A DNA stretch of 64,000 bases from Brugia malayi. Its lineage: Eukaryota; Nematoda; Chromadorea; Rhabditida; Onchocercidae. The DNA lies in assembly GCF_000002995.4 (NCBI RefSeq), contig NW_025062479.1:19960721-20024720 (forward strand), given 5' to 3'. Below the pieces are notes generated by a model, which ran no database searches, was not told the DNA's origin, and worked only from the letters and a program-made list of their open reading frames with translations. The translations under genes and the position numbers were made by a program. Positions 48,152-63,000 of this stretch are shown piece by piece; position 1 is the stretch's first letter, and each line of letters opens with the position of its first letter.

Positions 48152-51100
48152 ATGACGGAAACAAACACAACTAATGATGATACAACACAAGAACAGAAAG
48201 ATGGAACATCACATCGTGGATTCAGTCAAAAAGTTCGAGGAATTTTATTGGAATCACAGTCAACTACATCCGATAAATTACCTGTAAGATTTGTCGCATT
48301 CTAATTGCATTGATAAATAAGATATACCTTTCTATGCTAGTAAAAGCATTATATATTACTTGTATTTTAATTTGCAATTTAAATAAATAAATAAATACGA
48401 AAAAGTAAGAAATAAAATATAAGAAATCTAATAAAGCAATAATTTTCCGTCCAATTAATGCAGTAATTATTTCCATTTAATATGATGTGATTAACAGTTT
48501 TATGAATTCACTTCAATGTTACATAAAAAAATGAACAAATAATCAAAAATCAAAATATATAATGAATTAAAATAATTGATTTTTGCATAAATTAATTGCA
48601 ATTTTGCTACTTTATACTAATAATGATATATGAGTTATTTATTTAGGATATCTACTAATTTCTCAATTGGTTCTTCCTATTAAATTCATCAATCAGTTGT
48701 TCTTTTTTTCTTAATTTTAGCAAACAAAATAAATAGCTTATTTTTTTTTCAGATATTAATTGAATAAAGAAAATTTTAATTACTTCTTTTATTTGCTAAT
48801 CAAACATTATCGCAGTTTTTTTCTGTTTTTCGTTTGTTTTGTTATTTTTTAGCTAATAAAAATACTTGCATATTATTAGGTGATTTAAAATTTAGTGAAA
48901 TTATTAAAATGTTTTCATTTCATTCAGATTTCATTTTAATTTCAGAATATGCCAAATAAAAGTTTAAAAAAAAATGTTCAAACAACTACCGCACCACATC
49001 GTGGTTTTAATGAAAAGGCACGCGAGATGTTACTAGATCGCAAAAATCCAGGTATTATTGACCATTGTTTATTACTGACATTTCTTATAATGTAAGGAAA
49101 TCCCGGGAAATGCGAAAAAAAAAAAGAATGCCATATTTCCGGAAGAAATTGATAATAATTACTGTGCAATTAAGCATTTTCACTTAATTGATCAAAATAG
49201 TGGTAATAAAAAAAACAAAGTTATTGTAGTCATAACAGCTATAGCTATAACAATAAAAATAACAGCAACAACAACAATAACAACAACTACTATTACTAAT
49301 GCTACTATTAATGCTGTTGCAAAAACAATTCTTACAGCATTAATTTTATCGTCACAACAGTTGCTGCTAAATATTGCACATTAATTTAAAATTATTTTCA
49401 TCAAACTTAAATAAGTATTAGAATTATTAATTTAATTTTCTGTTTCTATAAACTCTAAATTTAAACTTGCAACAACAAATTTTTTTCTTTCTTTCTGTAG
49501 CTTTATTTAATAAAAGATGAATAAATTTTCGATAATCTAATGAATTAAAAAAAAAAAAAAAAAAACATCCAAATCAAATGTCCATTTCCTTTTTCCCTTT
49601 TACCTCCCTCCTCCCCAAAAAAAAAAAAAAAAAAAATGAAAATAACAAAAGAAAAGAACGCAAAAATCAGCTAAATTCCTTTAATCTTTTCTTTTTTTTT
49701 GTCCTCATTTTCTTCGCTTGCTACTCCTTTAATGATTCTTAAAATGTTCATTAATGTTTGTTTATTGACTTTTATTTTTGAAAATTTTGCACTATGAAAA
49801 TAGCATTTTACTCTTCTCATTACTTCAGTCATCTCAAATTAACTTACTACTTGTTTGTTCATTTCAAATTTGATTCAAAATGCATTTCAAGTTTTTTTCT
49901 CTTTCCTTTCATGAACAATGATTTAATTTAATTTTTGCGACAGCACGGAAAAAAGACGCACGTAGAAAAACAATAGAATACAAATAAATAAATAAAAAGA
50001 AAATGTGAATAAAAGAAAAAACGAGAACAGCAGCGACAACAACAATTCGATTTATTTTATGATAATCTATAATTAATAGTAGATTATCATAAAATCAATT
50101 AAATTTCTTTAGTCTTTTAATTTTAATTGATTTTTCAATTTTTGATTATTTAAAAAAAAAATGATATTTTTTTTCGTATTCCTTTTTCTTTGTGCACGAA
50201 TGATATTTTTTTCTCAAAAATGAAATGAAAGGAAAAAAAGCTATTATTTTTTTTCCTTTTCCCATTTTAGCAAATTATTTCGTTTTTTTCTTTTTCCATT
50301 CCTCTGTCATCACATTGAATATTTAAATAAAGCGTGAAATTTGAGATTTTTATACTCAAAAGCTTTAAAAAAACACTTCTTTTCATTTAAATATTATGTT
50401 GATAAAACAATACGCAAATTAATCATTAATTACTTTTACTGAAAGGAAAATAAACGAAGTAATTAATGACAATTATTTTTCTAATTTTTTCTAATTAATT
50501 AATGACTAGTATTAATTAACGAAATTTATTATCAAATTTTAAATACAATAAAAGAAACTAAATGTTTACATTAAAAAAAAAAAAGGCTGTGTAGCTAAAA
50601 ACAATTGCAATCCTTTCTGCTATTGAAGTGTTTCTCGTTTTTTCTCATCAAAAACACTGAAGCTATTCATCAAAACAATAAACATGTTCAATTTACTAAA
50701 AGGACTGCAATTGTTTGTTTATTAATGAGAAAGTATCAGCATAACCATGTTGACAATAATCTTTTTTTTTTCTATATTTTGGAAAAATACATTTCTGTGT
50801 AATGTGATATTCCACACGTTATTTTGCAAATTATCCATTACTTTATGCAATTAAAGTTTAAGAAAGGAAAAGGAAAATGAAATATTATGTTAATTTAAAA
50901 TGATGTTAATAAAGTTATATTAATAAAAAATAATTTTAAAAGAATTGATCTTATATAAACTTTTCCATTTATAATTTTATAATTTCCAAAAACTTTTCCT
51001 TCACCCTCTCTCACTAATTTTTCTCGAAATAGATTTCACAATTGGTTAATTCATTAATTAGTTAGTTAATCATTTGTTAAAAATTTTTTTTCTTTTTTTT

Positions 51101-51443
51101 GTATTACATAAAATGAATAAGGAATATAATCAAAATTAAAGGATTTAAAAACAGAAAAACTAATTGCAAAATAAATTTCGTAGAAGTTGAAAAAAAAAAA
51201 AAGAAAACTAGTGTATAAATATATATAGTAGCTCACATTTATGATATCAAAAGAAAAGAAAATTGAATCAGAACAAAATTTAAAAAAAAAAAAAATTATA
51301 GAAATTAGAAATAAAAAAAAAAACTAAACAATGAATTAAAATTAGTTAATTAAAATTACAATCTTTTTGAAAAGAAAAATTTTGTTTCAGGAACAGCTTC
51401 ATCTAAAGTTAAAGGAAGCGAAAAAATACGACATCTTCTTTAA
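48152..51443 (+). CDS. unrecognised 96-residue protein with a short motif in each of 3 exons
   Basis: Exons 48152-48283, 48946-49051 and 51391-51443, all phase-matched. The product is hydrophilic and largely disordered in appearance, with no signal peptide or membrane segment. One motif recurs: HRGFSQKVRGILLE (21-34), HRGFNEKAREMLLD (62-75) and a shorter SEKIRHLL at the C-terminus (89-96), consensus (S/N)(Q/E)K-x-R-x-x-L-L. Each copy lies in its own exon. The motif could form a short basic amphipathic helix that binds a partner; that is inference. I do not recognise the family. AATAAA at 51565-51570 would end the mRNA. The second intron is 2.3 kb, long for this window, and might hide another exon. 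Confidence 0.7.
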
Positions 51444-51564
51444 TTGACCGATCCTTCTCTTTTCTTACAACCGTGTCATCATTGTTAACAACCGGAAACC
51501 GGAATGAAGAAGTTAACGTAAAACCAATGATCAAATTCAACTTCTGTTTTATTCTTTTCACATA

Positions 51565-51570
51565 AATAAA
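51565..51570 (+). other. polyadenylation signal of small repeat protein gene
   Basis: AATAAA about 122 bases past the stop codon, followed directly by a genomic A-tract. Confidence 0.45.
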
Positions 51571-54079
51571 TAAAAAAAAAAAAAAAAAAACAAAAAAAAA
51601 AGACAAAAAATAAACCATTTCCAAGATTAACAAAAGAAGCGGTGAAAAAACAGAACAAAAGAAAAATCAGAACCAAATATTTTCTTCCAATCAATTATTT
51701 CATTTTTTTTTTGACTGTTATCTTATTACAGCTTGCTTATTATTATCACTATCATAATTATGGTTTATCATCTTTATCAATTATCACAAATTATTATTAA
51801 TATTACAAATAATATATTATCGCTTCAGGCATATTGAGCTTCCTTACATTTTGCTTTATGTATTGTTGTGAATAAAATAAGTTAATATTTTTTCTTCTTT
51901 TTTTGTTTTTGTCTTTCTTTTGTTTATTGTTTTTTTTTTTTTAATATTTGGTACAAAAATATGGAAAAGTTTGAAAAAACGGGAAATGTATATGAAGAAT
52001 GTTATAAAATTTATTATGCAAGGCGCATGAAAAATATTAATTGAAAATTTATTTAAATGTTAAATATTTTGTTAGATTTCATATTGTTAAATATTTAAAA
52101 AATGTTACAATTACTGATTGAAATTTCAGTGTGTGAAAGGTTTTAAAAACTAAAACGAAAAATGATGTGATAACTGATAAATGCAGAAAGAGAGAGAGAG
52201 AGGACAAGGAAGAGATGAAATTACCTGTCTTTAGCTCCTCACCTTAATAAATACTGACTGCATTGTATAGTGAAAGTGAAACAAGTTATTAGCAATTATT
52301 AAATTTTCTCATCGTACTAATGCAAAATACGCCTACCCAATAAATGATGAATGACGTGATAAGTATGACACGTAGCGCAAAATTTTTTTTTCTTCCTGGT
52401 TTATGTTGTATTAATTCAGGAATTTTATTAAAAAAGGAAAAAAAAAGTTACTAGCAATACTATACTACTTCAGTTAAATTTCAAATAAAGGTCAAATTCC
52501 ATTGAAGTTGATAGCAAAAAAAGAAAAGGGATAATTTTTAATAAAATTAATCATTTCAATGCCATGTTTTGTTCCTCCATCTTCTCCTCTTATTTTCAAA
52601 TACTTTATATTCGAAGAAAAAAAAAAAAGAAAACGAAATTAAATAGTTAATAATACTAGCAAAAAAAGGAAAAACTGAATGAGTATGAAGCATGGTGACA
52701 GAGAGGGAGAGAGAGGGGAAGAAGGGGAAGGAAATAAATGCATATAAAAAAATAGTACAGTTTAGAGGATGGGAAAAACAGAAATTTGGAATTCTTATAT
52801 ATATGTATGTATGTATAACTGATAAATGTAAATTATTATCACTGGACTTTAAATTAGAAAGCACAAAAATAAGAGTTGAATATGAATCTGAGAAAAAAGT
52901 AGTACACAAAAAAATAGCTGACAAACAAAGAGAAAATAGGAAGAGGCTAATTAATTACTACAAGTGATGACAATTTTGCTAGTTCTCAGTTGGAAAAAGA
53001 AATAAGGAATTTCAAGAATAGCAAACAAAGAAAGTAGAAAAAGTTGATGAAAGTAAAAAATTGAAAATTAACAAAGTAAGCAATAATTTCAATATAATTA
53101 TATAATGAAAATTGATGTAATGATACTATAATAATAAACTACTCTCGGCATTACTTAAAAATCATCAACAGAAGGCATTATTAATGTTATATTTTTGGTG
53201 ACTTAAGATTGACCATTTTCCTTGACCACCTTGAAAGAGAAAACAAAAACAGAATTAAAATCCTTCCCCTCTTTTCACTTCTTTCTTCTTCGTTGTCATC
53301 AAATAGCTATTTTTTCACTTATTTCAAAAAAAAAAAAAAAAAGAATTTTTTGCAGAAACTGTGTCACAGAAAGAAAGGAACCGTTAGTGCGTAAGCAATT
53401 GTATTCTCTTCCACTTTTCATTCTTTCATCATTTTGTTTTTATTTTTTACCATAACATAATTCGGTAACTCAAATTTTCAGGCTTTTTTAGATTTTTTAA
53501 TCTTTTCCATTTTGTTGCGATATAATTAGCCATCTTTCTAATCAGTTAAGCAATGTCATAAGGGCAGAGAAGTCAAAAGTTGCAAAAGATTTTCAATGTC
53601 TTTCTGACTCAAATAAATAAATAATCCACATTGAATTGATAAAATGTATCATCAGCAAAAGAAGTAATAATTTCGGAAAACTTTATAACAATTTTGAAAA
53701 AACGACAAATTTAAGGAATATATAATAAGCAACAAGAAATTAATTGCATATTCCTCTCATATATCAAAACACTTAAGCTACAGTAATATTTTTGCACAAA
53801 ATTAAAGTTAGGAGGGAAGAAAATGAGACTAAGTGAATAATTTATTTCCAACCAACAAAATTCACATCATCAAACTAACCCATAAACATAAATAAATTAT
53901 ATCAATTAGTGATGGAAAGATAGAAATAGAAAGGAAGACATGGATGTCAATACAAGCATTTGTAAATAATATTTCAACAGCACATCAAAAAATTCATTTC
54001 ATCAAGTCATCATAAGTACTATCCGTCTTTCATCCCAATAACAATGAAAAACAGAAGGCAGTTCTGTTTGTTCGGAAGA
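51571..54079. other. convergent intergenic region, small repeat protein/patronin
   Basis: AT-rich, with poly-A at 51571-51600 and 53326-53342, a GA tract at 52189-52202 and 52700-52725, and GAATGACGTG near 52348. No coding exon seen. A minus-strand AATAAA at 53841-53846 is a possible patronin poly-A signal. Confidence 0.45.
53841..53846 (-). other. ptrn-1: possible polyadenylation signal of patronin gene
   Basis: AATAAA on the minus strand, about 235 bases past the patronin stop codon. The first clear hexamer seen downstream. Confidence 0.3.
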
Positions 54080-57000
54080 CTACCTGTTAATGCTGTTACT
54101 GTGTGGAATTTTTGGACCCTGCATATAATGATCTTGTAATGTAAAACCATCAATTGTGGCCGAAAGATGCTTTGTTGGTATCTGCGAAAATTTCTTCGCC
54201 CCCGAATCATACCTTAAAGAACAAACAAGTAATCAAATCAATAATTTGAAAAGGACGAACTAGGATCGATAACCGATAATAAATCGATCTCAGTTTACGT
54301 CAATGATCGGACGGGACAAACTTTTGCAGTCTACTTTGATACTACCTTGAGCAGTGAACAAAAAGAGGGGAAAAACTTTTCTTTTTTTTCAAAATCACAG
54401 AAAAACAGTGACTACAGGTTGCTCCGTCGTACCATTTCGCCTTAGTTAACTAGAGATAAAATTAAAACTTGTTGAATATAGTAATACTACTTCTGCGAAC
54501 GATACCTGCATTCGGCTTTACTATTTATTTAGTGCTTAATGTCCTTCTTATGCTAACGAGGCACCGCATACCCTAAAATATGAATCGAAGAAGAAAGCAT
54601 ACTTGAACATAAGATTTATCATCGACTCATGACAAATATTAGGGCCTCTTCCATGAATACGATGTGCGGTATCTGATTGCTGATCCCAACTATATGCGCC
54701 TAAATAGCGACATTTTTGATCCCGGAACAGCAAAAGGAAATGCTTACTGTCACTTTTTGCCAGTTCACCAAGCACCTAAAAATTGTCAATTAGCATACCA
54801 GGTATACTATGCAAAATTAGACGTTATGTTATAATAAAAAACTAAAACTGACATTTGGCAACCGTCAAAAGACCTCTGCACAGTTTTCACTAAAGTGTAT
54901 TTTGTTAGAGCTATCTGAAATTCATCAAAAATACGCAATCCAGGTTTCACCCTTGTTTCAAAACAAAAAAAAAAAAAAAAATAAAACAAAAACAGCCTAC
55001 TTCAGCACGCTGTTTATCCCAAACAGTTCCAGGGAATACCGAATATTGCAAAGCATTTATAATCATTGATCGATTAGACTTATGAACATATTTCGAAAAC
55101 AATTTTAGTGCTGTAACCGGAAAACATTAAATAAATGAACAATAAATGGACAATGAACACAGTAATCGAATATTCTATGTGAATAATAAGCAAATACTAG
55201 AAGCACACTCTCACAGAGAACTGAGCAATGACATTTACTTGGTTCAGCAGTACTTGGTACAGGAATACGAGCTGATGATGGTGCACTACTCTCTTCAAAG
55301 CTACTTTGCGGTCGACCTGAACGCTTTATTCGATGATTCGTTCCTTCCATCTTCAAAGAAAAGAAAAATTCGTTCTTGTAAACTATCACAAATTAAAGAG
55401 ATAAATGAAGAATACAATAAGCTGAAGATAGAAGCCTATATTATTCCATGAAACATTACCCTTAAAAAAAAAAAGAAAAAAAAAAAAAACATCTTCACTT
55501 TCTCATGATCACTTTCTCTTTTTGCCGTTCCTGCATTCTTATTTTTCCCACCTTTTCCGATTAAATTTAATACGGCTAAATGGCAGAATTTTCATAAAAT
55601 AATATTATCGATTTTTCTTTTCATTTTCTTAAAATAATAGAAGTATGAGAATAAAACATAACCGTGCTTTTCGGTCGCTGTACTAAAGACAGTTGGTTAT
55701 ATCCTCGACCACTAGGCAGTTCAATATTTTCCAACTCCTTTTCCATCTTTTTACGCTTGTAATCATCTAATATTCTCTGCCTGACATATAATAAGTGAAG
55801 TGAACTTCCTGTTTCGCCAATATAAACTTAGTAAAGACTAGAAAATAAAAAATGACCTTTGTAATTCACGCTCACGCTTCCGTTGTTCAGCAGCTTCCTG
55901 CCTTTCCAATTCAGCTTGCCTACGTTCAGCATTTTTAGCTTCAATTTCCCCTACTTTTTGTTCAATTTGTTCACGACGTCGTAAAGTTTTCGCTAACAAA
56001 GCTTCACGTTTTGCTTCCATTTCGGGAGTCTATAAAATATGCTAGCAAGCTAAGGAGAACTATAAACTAGAAGTACTATAAAATATTACAAACTGCTCAC
56101 ATATATATAACACATGAAATTTCAGCCAAAATTTAAAAAATGAAATTATGGAGAAGGCCGCTTCTTAAAAACACGACTATTATCATAAACACCAGCAATA
56201 GTATACCCACATGTGGTGAAAATATCCACACTCGAAAAATCAGCATGAAAGCAGCAATCAATATGTTTTTTTTTGTAAAAATATCCCTCTTTAAATTCAA
56301 ATTGCACAACCCTATCCAATCGACTGTGGTAATGGGCCCTTTCAAGCTGAAACTTCTGGGAAGAATGTCCCACAGCTTTCCTACATTGAGTAACCGTTGT
56401 TATTTACAATCAGTTATGATTCTACCAACGATAAAATTTAAAGAAGAGGTTACTTATAGAACTGATAAAAATAGCCACTGGCTAATGATTTAAATTATTC
56501 TTCTATAGAATATTACAGCATGAAATTAAATGGTCTAGAAATGCAACTGACTAACCACGCTGATAACAGGTTTATCGGCTGCATCATCAACAATGAACTG
56601 TGAAGCACGCGTAGATGAAAGCTTTCTGGGTAGAGAAGGTACATCGGCATTTGTAGATGAAATGGGATCTTTCGGTGGGCTTTGCTGATGCCCAGGTTTA
56701 TCATTTTCTTCTATAATATAAAATATATATCTTATAGCAACCAAGAATCTTGTTATTCAGGCATGTAAAAAACATAAGCTACATAAGAAAATTCCCTTTT
56801 CAAAAGGATAATTAGAACAGAACATACAAAATAATCAATTCGCAAGCTAAGTTGAAGAGATTTCCTAATTTATACAGGCTGTGAGCTATGATCACATATA
56901 TTTACATCGCAATACATGTAAAAAGAAATCTATCCAAAAAATTATTAAAATTTCTAATATAAAAACCAGTAAATGTAGAAGTATAATAAATGCATGCAAC

Positions 57001-60000
57001 TTCAAGTACGTTAAAAGAATTTTGAAAATATTGCAAAAATAGAAAAAAAAAGCTTACTCTGCTTGGTGTAAGGATCGAAATCGGTTTGCTGAAGATGCTG
57101 CAGCACATTAGGTTCTCTTTGATGCAAGGATATGGACTCTACACCTTTGACACCATTTATATTTTCAGATGCTTCCGATGACTGGCTCTAGGAAAATAAA
57201 ATGTTTGAAGTTTCAAAACTTGAACCAACAACTTTCGTTCGGTATCTCAGAACCAAAGAAATTCATGTAACGAAACGCCAGTGTTAAAAAATTAAGATGG
57301 ATTCAATCAAGAAGAAAAGTTATGGTACTTGTAGCTGTGAAGGAACGCCTGGTAAGAACTCAGGTTGATTCGATAGATCCATTTCACTTTTCGTAAATGT
57401 TCTATTTTCCCAAGTACGTCTTTGTGGCCGTATCACCTGCCCCGCTTTATACGTAAGACCCCAATTTGTCAAATTGCGATTTATTTCAAGCGATGGATCC
57501 AAACGACTCGACGATGCCTAAAAAAAATTTACGGGGAAATAGATGAATCGAACAAACCTAAGCTGAAAATAATTAAAGTCCGAAAACTACAAAACACTAA
57601 ACTTATATAAAGAATTCGCACCAAAATAGGACTAAGATAAGCAAAACCAGAACTAACATCATTCCGATGAAGTCGAAATGTATTGTGTGCAACTGCAGTG
57701 GAATTAGCAACAGCATTAGTAAGCACAAATGGTGAGCCAACAGCAGGATGTGTACTAGTATCCTGTGAATGTAAAACGTATGAACCATCCAGGTTCAGTT
57801 GATACTGTGGTGTTGATAGTTGAGAACCATGAACAACCTGAGATGCATACACAGGCACTGTCGACTGATAGTCTGGTTGATTGGTATATCCATTCAGGGG
57901 CAACTGCAATAAACGATTTCAGCACTGACGTCACTAGTCAAATCAGGAGAAAGCAAATATTTTGAACCAGCTAAAGTCAAGAAATGCAAATCACTCATAA
58001 TAAACCACAAATCTCTTACAAAAGATAGGTACGAGAAATGGGTAAGATTATTACTGAAAAGTAACCGGTGAATCACTAAATATTCTAGGAAATCAGAAGG
58101 GATAAACCATTAGTCCCTAGATTTTACTGAAGCTAAAAAAAATTTTCCCCAATTTTAGGTCTCTAAGAATTCCTGAAATTTGAAGTATAGAATTGGGACC
58201 TGCAGTGGATGCGTAGGGAACGTTTGATTTTGATCTGATGTAGACTGTCCGAATAGCTGTGGTTCTACAGGAGTCATATAAGGTGTTGCGTAAGTATGCT
58301 GCTGTGCTTGACGCATCGATTTTACTGCATTATGTGGCAGAGTTGCATAAGAACCATTAAGCATGTGATTTGCGTCATTGATCAAACCAAACTCTGCAAG
58401 AAACAATGACAACAAAACACTGTCATTAAAAACTTTTACTTCTAGATAAGCATGATTTTTACAGCAAATTATTGGAAATTTGTTCTTTTATGAGCAAAAA
58501 AATGACTTATTCTGTAATAACACAGTTGTATATGATCAGGAAGAAATCCCAGAAATCGCATTTAATATTTCTGAGAGTAAAGTGTCTGATATTAAGAATA
58601 AAATCTACTAGTAATAATTTAACTAGGTGAGATCTACATAAAAGACAAACTTGTCACTAATTGACTGCTTCAGCTATTTAAAAAACAAAAAGAAAAAAAA
58701 ATCCACATACATAGAAATTGCATGATTATGACGGAAAAAACAATGAATACCTGTATGGATAGCAGGTTGAGAAATGGCATGTGTCATCTGACGTTGTTCG
58801 TCTACCTGACGACTCAAATGCTCCTGCTGTACCGACATCTCTTGAAGTCGTTTCTATAGAGGGAAGAGAGAAAATAAGTTACAAAAAGTGAAATAAACTT
58901 GAACAATTAAGTACAAGAATCACATACCTTCAAATCCTGTACAGTTTCCTTCAAGAAAGATAATTCTTCTGATTGGTGTGTTTGAGAGCTACCTATTTCA
59001 CTTGCTGCACGTGATCGTGCATCGGAACCCTGAAAATTTACGCAAACTTTAAAACTTGAGACTTGTCAACATTAAATTACTCTGTGTTTGATTTGAAAGA
59101 ATTCCATTTGTTTCTGAAATGTTACTGATCCATTTCTGAAACACTTCAAAACACAATCAAAATTAATACTTTATTTATAGAATGATAACTGGTATCGCCA
59201 ACTGCAAGCTGATGATCATAGAGGAAATAGATAACCGAACTCGCCTCAGTGACTAATCTGTTTCAAATTTTTATTCGATCAATATTTGGTAAAAAGAAGT
59301 GGTTCGCAAAACCTGACCCAAGACATTACCACCTTCAAAATCAAAATAAAAGAGTACTTTTTCCAGACGCTGCATAAGTGTGAAGAATGCATCCTTCTGT
59401 TTCTGTGCACGCTCTGACTCATTCTGATTTCTAAAAATGTAATTCATATGAAAAAGCCTCCAAAACTGAAATTTACATTTGCACCAAGGATTTTGAAGCA
59501 GCAAGAATTAAAACTTATCCTACGGATTATGAAATTACAAGTTCCATTTATAGTCCAAAGATAAGAGAAATAAAAGATGTTGCATATAATTTGCACCGGT
59601 TTCATAACCAACACTTATATTACGTTATCTTACTAGTTATATCAAGATTACCTTACTCTAACATATCAAGGATCAATTTATTTTACATACGTTTTCAAAT
59701 AACGCTTTTTTTCATGTTCACGTCGCTTTTCTTCCAATGCCAAACGTATACTTGCAGCTGGCATTGAATCACTGCGAATGTATGTTCCTCCTTGCGAAAA
59801 ACCATCCGTACCGCTAACATGATCGCCACATTGCGTCGAAAATTTAAAGAAATGTAAATATATAATTTTCAACTAATGTTTAAAAAAAAATGCTTCACAT
59901 ATTTAATTGCGGAAAATCGTAACTAAACATTCTATAATGCGCTTCCAAGAAACCTCCAAAAGTTCATCAAGGTAACAACACAAATATCCATATGGTTTAT

Positions 60001-63000
60001 CCTATCAAATCAATTTTTCCCAATTTTGATACCGAAGAATTCATAATACAATATTACTTACTAATTCACCAAAGTTGGTCTTAGAGCCAGCAAAATTCTT
60101 TTGATAATGATGTTTCATTGATTCACCCGAGCTACAATTATATAAAGTAAATACTATTTGAACAAATTCCGAACATCAGAAGAAAACTCATTTCTTCAAA
60201 TTACCGAAATATAAACCATATACGGTCATTTCTTTGTCTCTCAGATCAGAATTGAAATTATCAGATTAGAAATTATATCAGCACTGAAAGTAGTTCTCAT
60301 TTATTAATAACATCTTAAGTCAGTTGAAGATACTGTTAATCATCTTTTGCTCTATACAAACTTCCTTGTTCAAGCAAGAATCTAGCACTATAACGAACAA
60401 TTATTTTCTTGAAAAACTTTATTATTTTTCTGATAAAATAATCAATGATATTTCTCAACAGCACTTCATACTTCTGATCAATTTTCAGCTGCTTAAAAGT
60501 AGGAAAAAAGTGAGAAAAATTACAACACTAAAAGTTCAGCATGCAAAAGATTACATACCGATTGGTCATTAGTGAGTCCGAAGACATCGCAGAAAATGCT
60601 AAAATAAGAAATCTTTCACTGATTATATGAAAAAATTTCAGAGCCAATAAAAACTGGAATTACTGCCAAATTTCTTCACTTCAGTAATCATTTTCAAATA
60701 CATTTATAAATCGAATTATTTCGTAGATTAAATTATAATGTAGTAATGAACTGACAGGAGAAAAGACCGAAGATAATAAAGAACGAATATTAACTTACTT
60801 CGTGAAATTTCAGGTTGGAAACGAGATCTGAATTGATTAAGTACTTTATTTGGAGCAGTTTGCGATCGTAAATTAGGTATGCCATTTACTGGTACGAAAC
60901 ATCTTGCACGTAGAGGTGATGCCTCTATAGGACTTCCAACTATAACAGAAAAAAAATATTGGTCAAAAGCCAGCAATCAAATCCTTTTATATAAATTATT
61001 CAGGGAATTCGTATAAATTTTTTACCATTTCTTACGCCATCTCCTTCGAAAATTTGAAAAAGATCAGCTAAAAAGGCGTTTACATTTGGTTGTAAACTTT
61101 CATGAAGGTATAGAATATCCTCAATTTCGAAGTGAAATGGATTCCATGGTAGATGGGAACAGAATTCCCTAAAATATTTTTAAAATCGAAAAAATATTAC
61201 ATATCCTTCAAAGGTACCATTCATAAAAACTTACATAAAATCTAAATCTGATTTAAGATTTAAAAAAAAAAAAAAACAATTATGATTCAAGCAAGATCAA
61301 CAACTTAGCTTTAAATCACGGAAAGACTAATCAAGAAGTTAACCGAAGAGAAAAGCCAGAAATACGAAAAGATAGCGATTTACCTAAGGAGCATTAAGTT
61401 GTACTGACAATCGGCAAGACTCATTGGATCGTTGAAACAAACGTCTTTAAAAAAATGGTTATTCAGCCTTTTTGTTCCCGAACTGTGCTTAATAAAATTT
61501 TAGATAAACAAAAGAATGCCATTCTGTTGGCATAAAAATTTTAAGATCAAGAATAGTTAACTTCAAATTACTATAAATATAGCGAAAAACAAGCCTCGTA
61601 AGATCATTTCATTAGGTCGATAAAATCCAACAAGTGCGCAAATGCAAGCGCCATCACACATATCCTCATATAGATCTTCCATTTCGGGCACTACCACTGA
61701 CCCATCTGAAATCTTTCGAATAACACAGGAACAGAGAGTTAACAAGAAAAGTAAATCATACTTTAGTCCACTCAAAAATATAACGCATAGATAACAATAT
61801 AAAAAATCCAAACTGTATTCAATATATTAAAATGTCACATGGTCAAGCTTGTGCTTTCAAATTCATTACATCGATACGATGTCACCTAATCTTCCAAAGA
61901 AAATATTCCACAGTTTATAAGATGTTCATCCTGAAGAAGTGACAAGGGCCTAAAATCCCACGCACAATTAGCTTCTGTTTCTCTTCCCATCATTCCACAT
62001 CATAAACTAAATCAATTAATTTCAGAATTCAAAATTTATTTTACGAAAAATTTTCAACATTTATAGCAATTATATTCAGTAGAGGACAATTTAATCAAAT
62101 AGAAAATTTTATATGTCTGAGAAAAGACTTACATTGCTCTCTAGAATTTTTATTCATCATAGTAAATTTTTCCATGTCATCTCGTACCAATAAACAAATT
62201 TTATTAATCCAAAACAGCAATGCATCAACACTATCCATTGGTTCTTCTCGTTTATCAACAGTTGTGTAATTCCTACAAGCATCAGATGAAAAATGGACAA
62301 TTAATGAAAAACGATGAAGTCAAAAATAAATTTCGTCATTTATTTTGTTATAGCTATCATATTTTCATGGCAGTTATAGGAATGCATGTTCACAGTGAAC
62401 AAAGAGGAAGGAATAGTTTTTTGATCTTTTGATGTATTAGCTATAACCTACCAAATAATTCATTTATTCCGAAGGACTGAAAATGGAAGTGGAAGAGATT
62501 TCTAGACAGAAGAAATCCAAATTATTTCCACACCGACTTCTGTTCATTCTGCTCATTAACGAATCCATGTGATTTTATCCACATTTTTTACATTACTCTA
62601 ATTATACTACAAAAGAAAAAAACTACTTACTGGACAGCTTCTACCACTTTATCAATAGTAATAATGGATCGCATATGTGCAATCATTAAAGAATCCATTA
62701 CTGCCAAATGGGCAGCCTGAAAAAATTGGAAGTTTCCAACTGACAAAAATTAAACCTGTTAGTTTTAAATAACATCGACAAAAAATGAAATTTTAAACAA
62801 ACTAATTGAAAGGGATATTAAAATGATCTCAAAAGTGATCAACCTGATGAAAAGGTTCAATAGTTGACAGCATTGCCTCAGTGATATTTGCTTCTTCGCC
62901 GGATAACGTGATTGGAATGGAATGACTTGCCAAAGCTCGAAGTACAACGCTATGTGGTTTCTGAAATTTTACAGTGTACTGTAGTCATCAAATGGATAAA

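Noticed and set aside
55146..55451. Plus-strand 101-residue frame
   Set aside because: Antisense to patronin exon 24 and its introns; no family similarity.
56140..56493. Plus-strand 117-residue frame and opposite frames
   Set aside because: Falls in a patronin intron; no splice or codon support and no recognisable motif.
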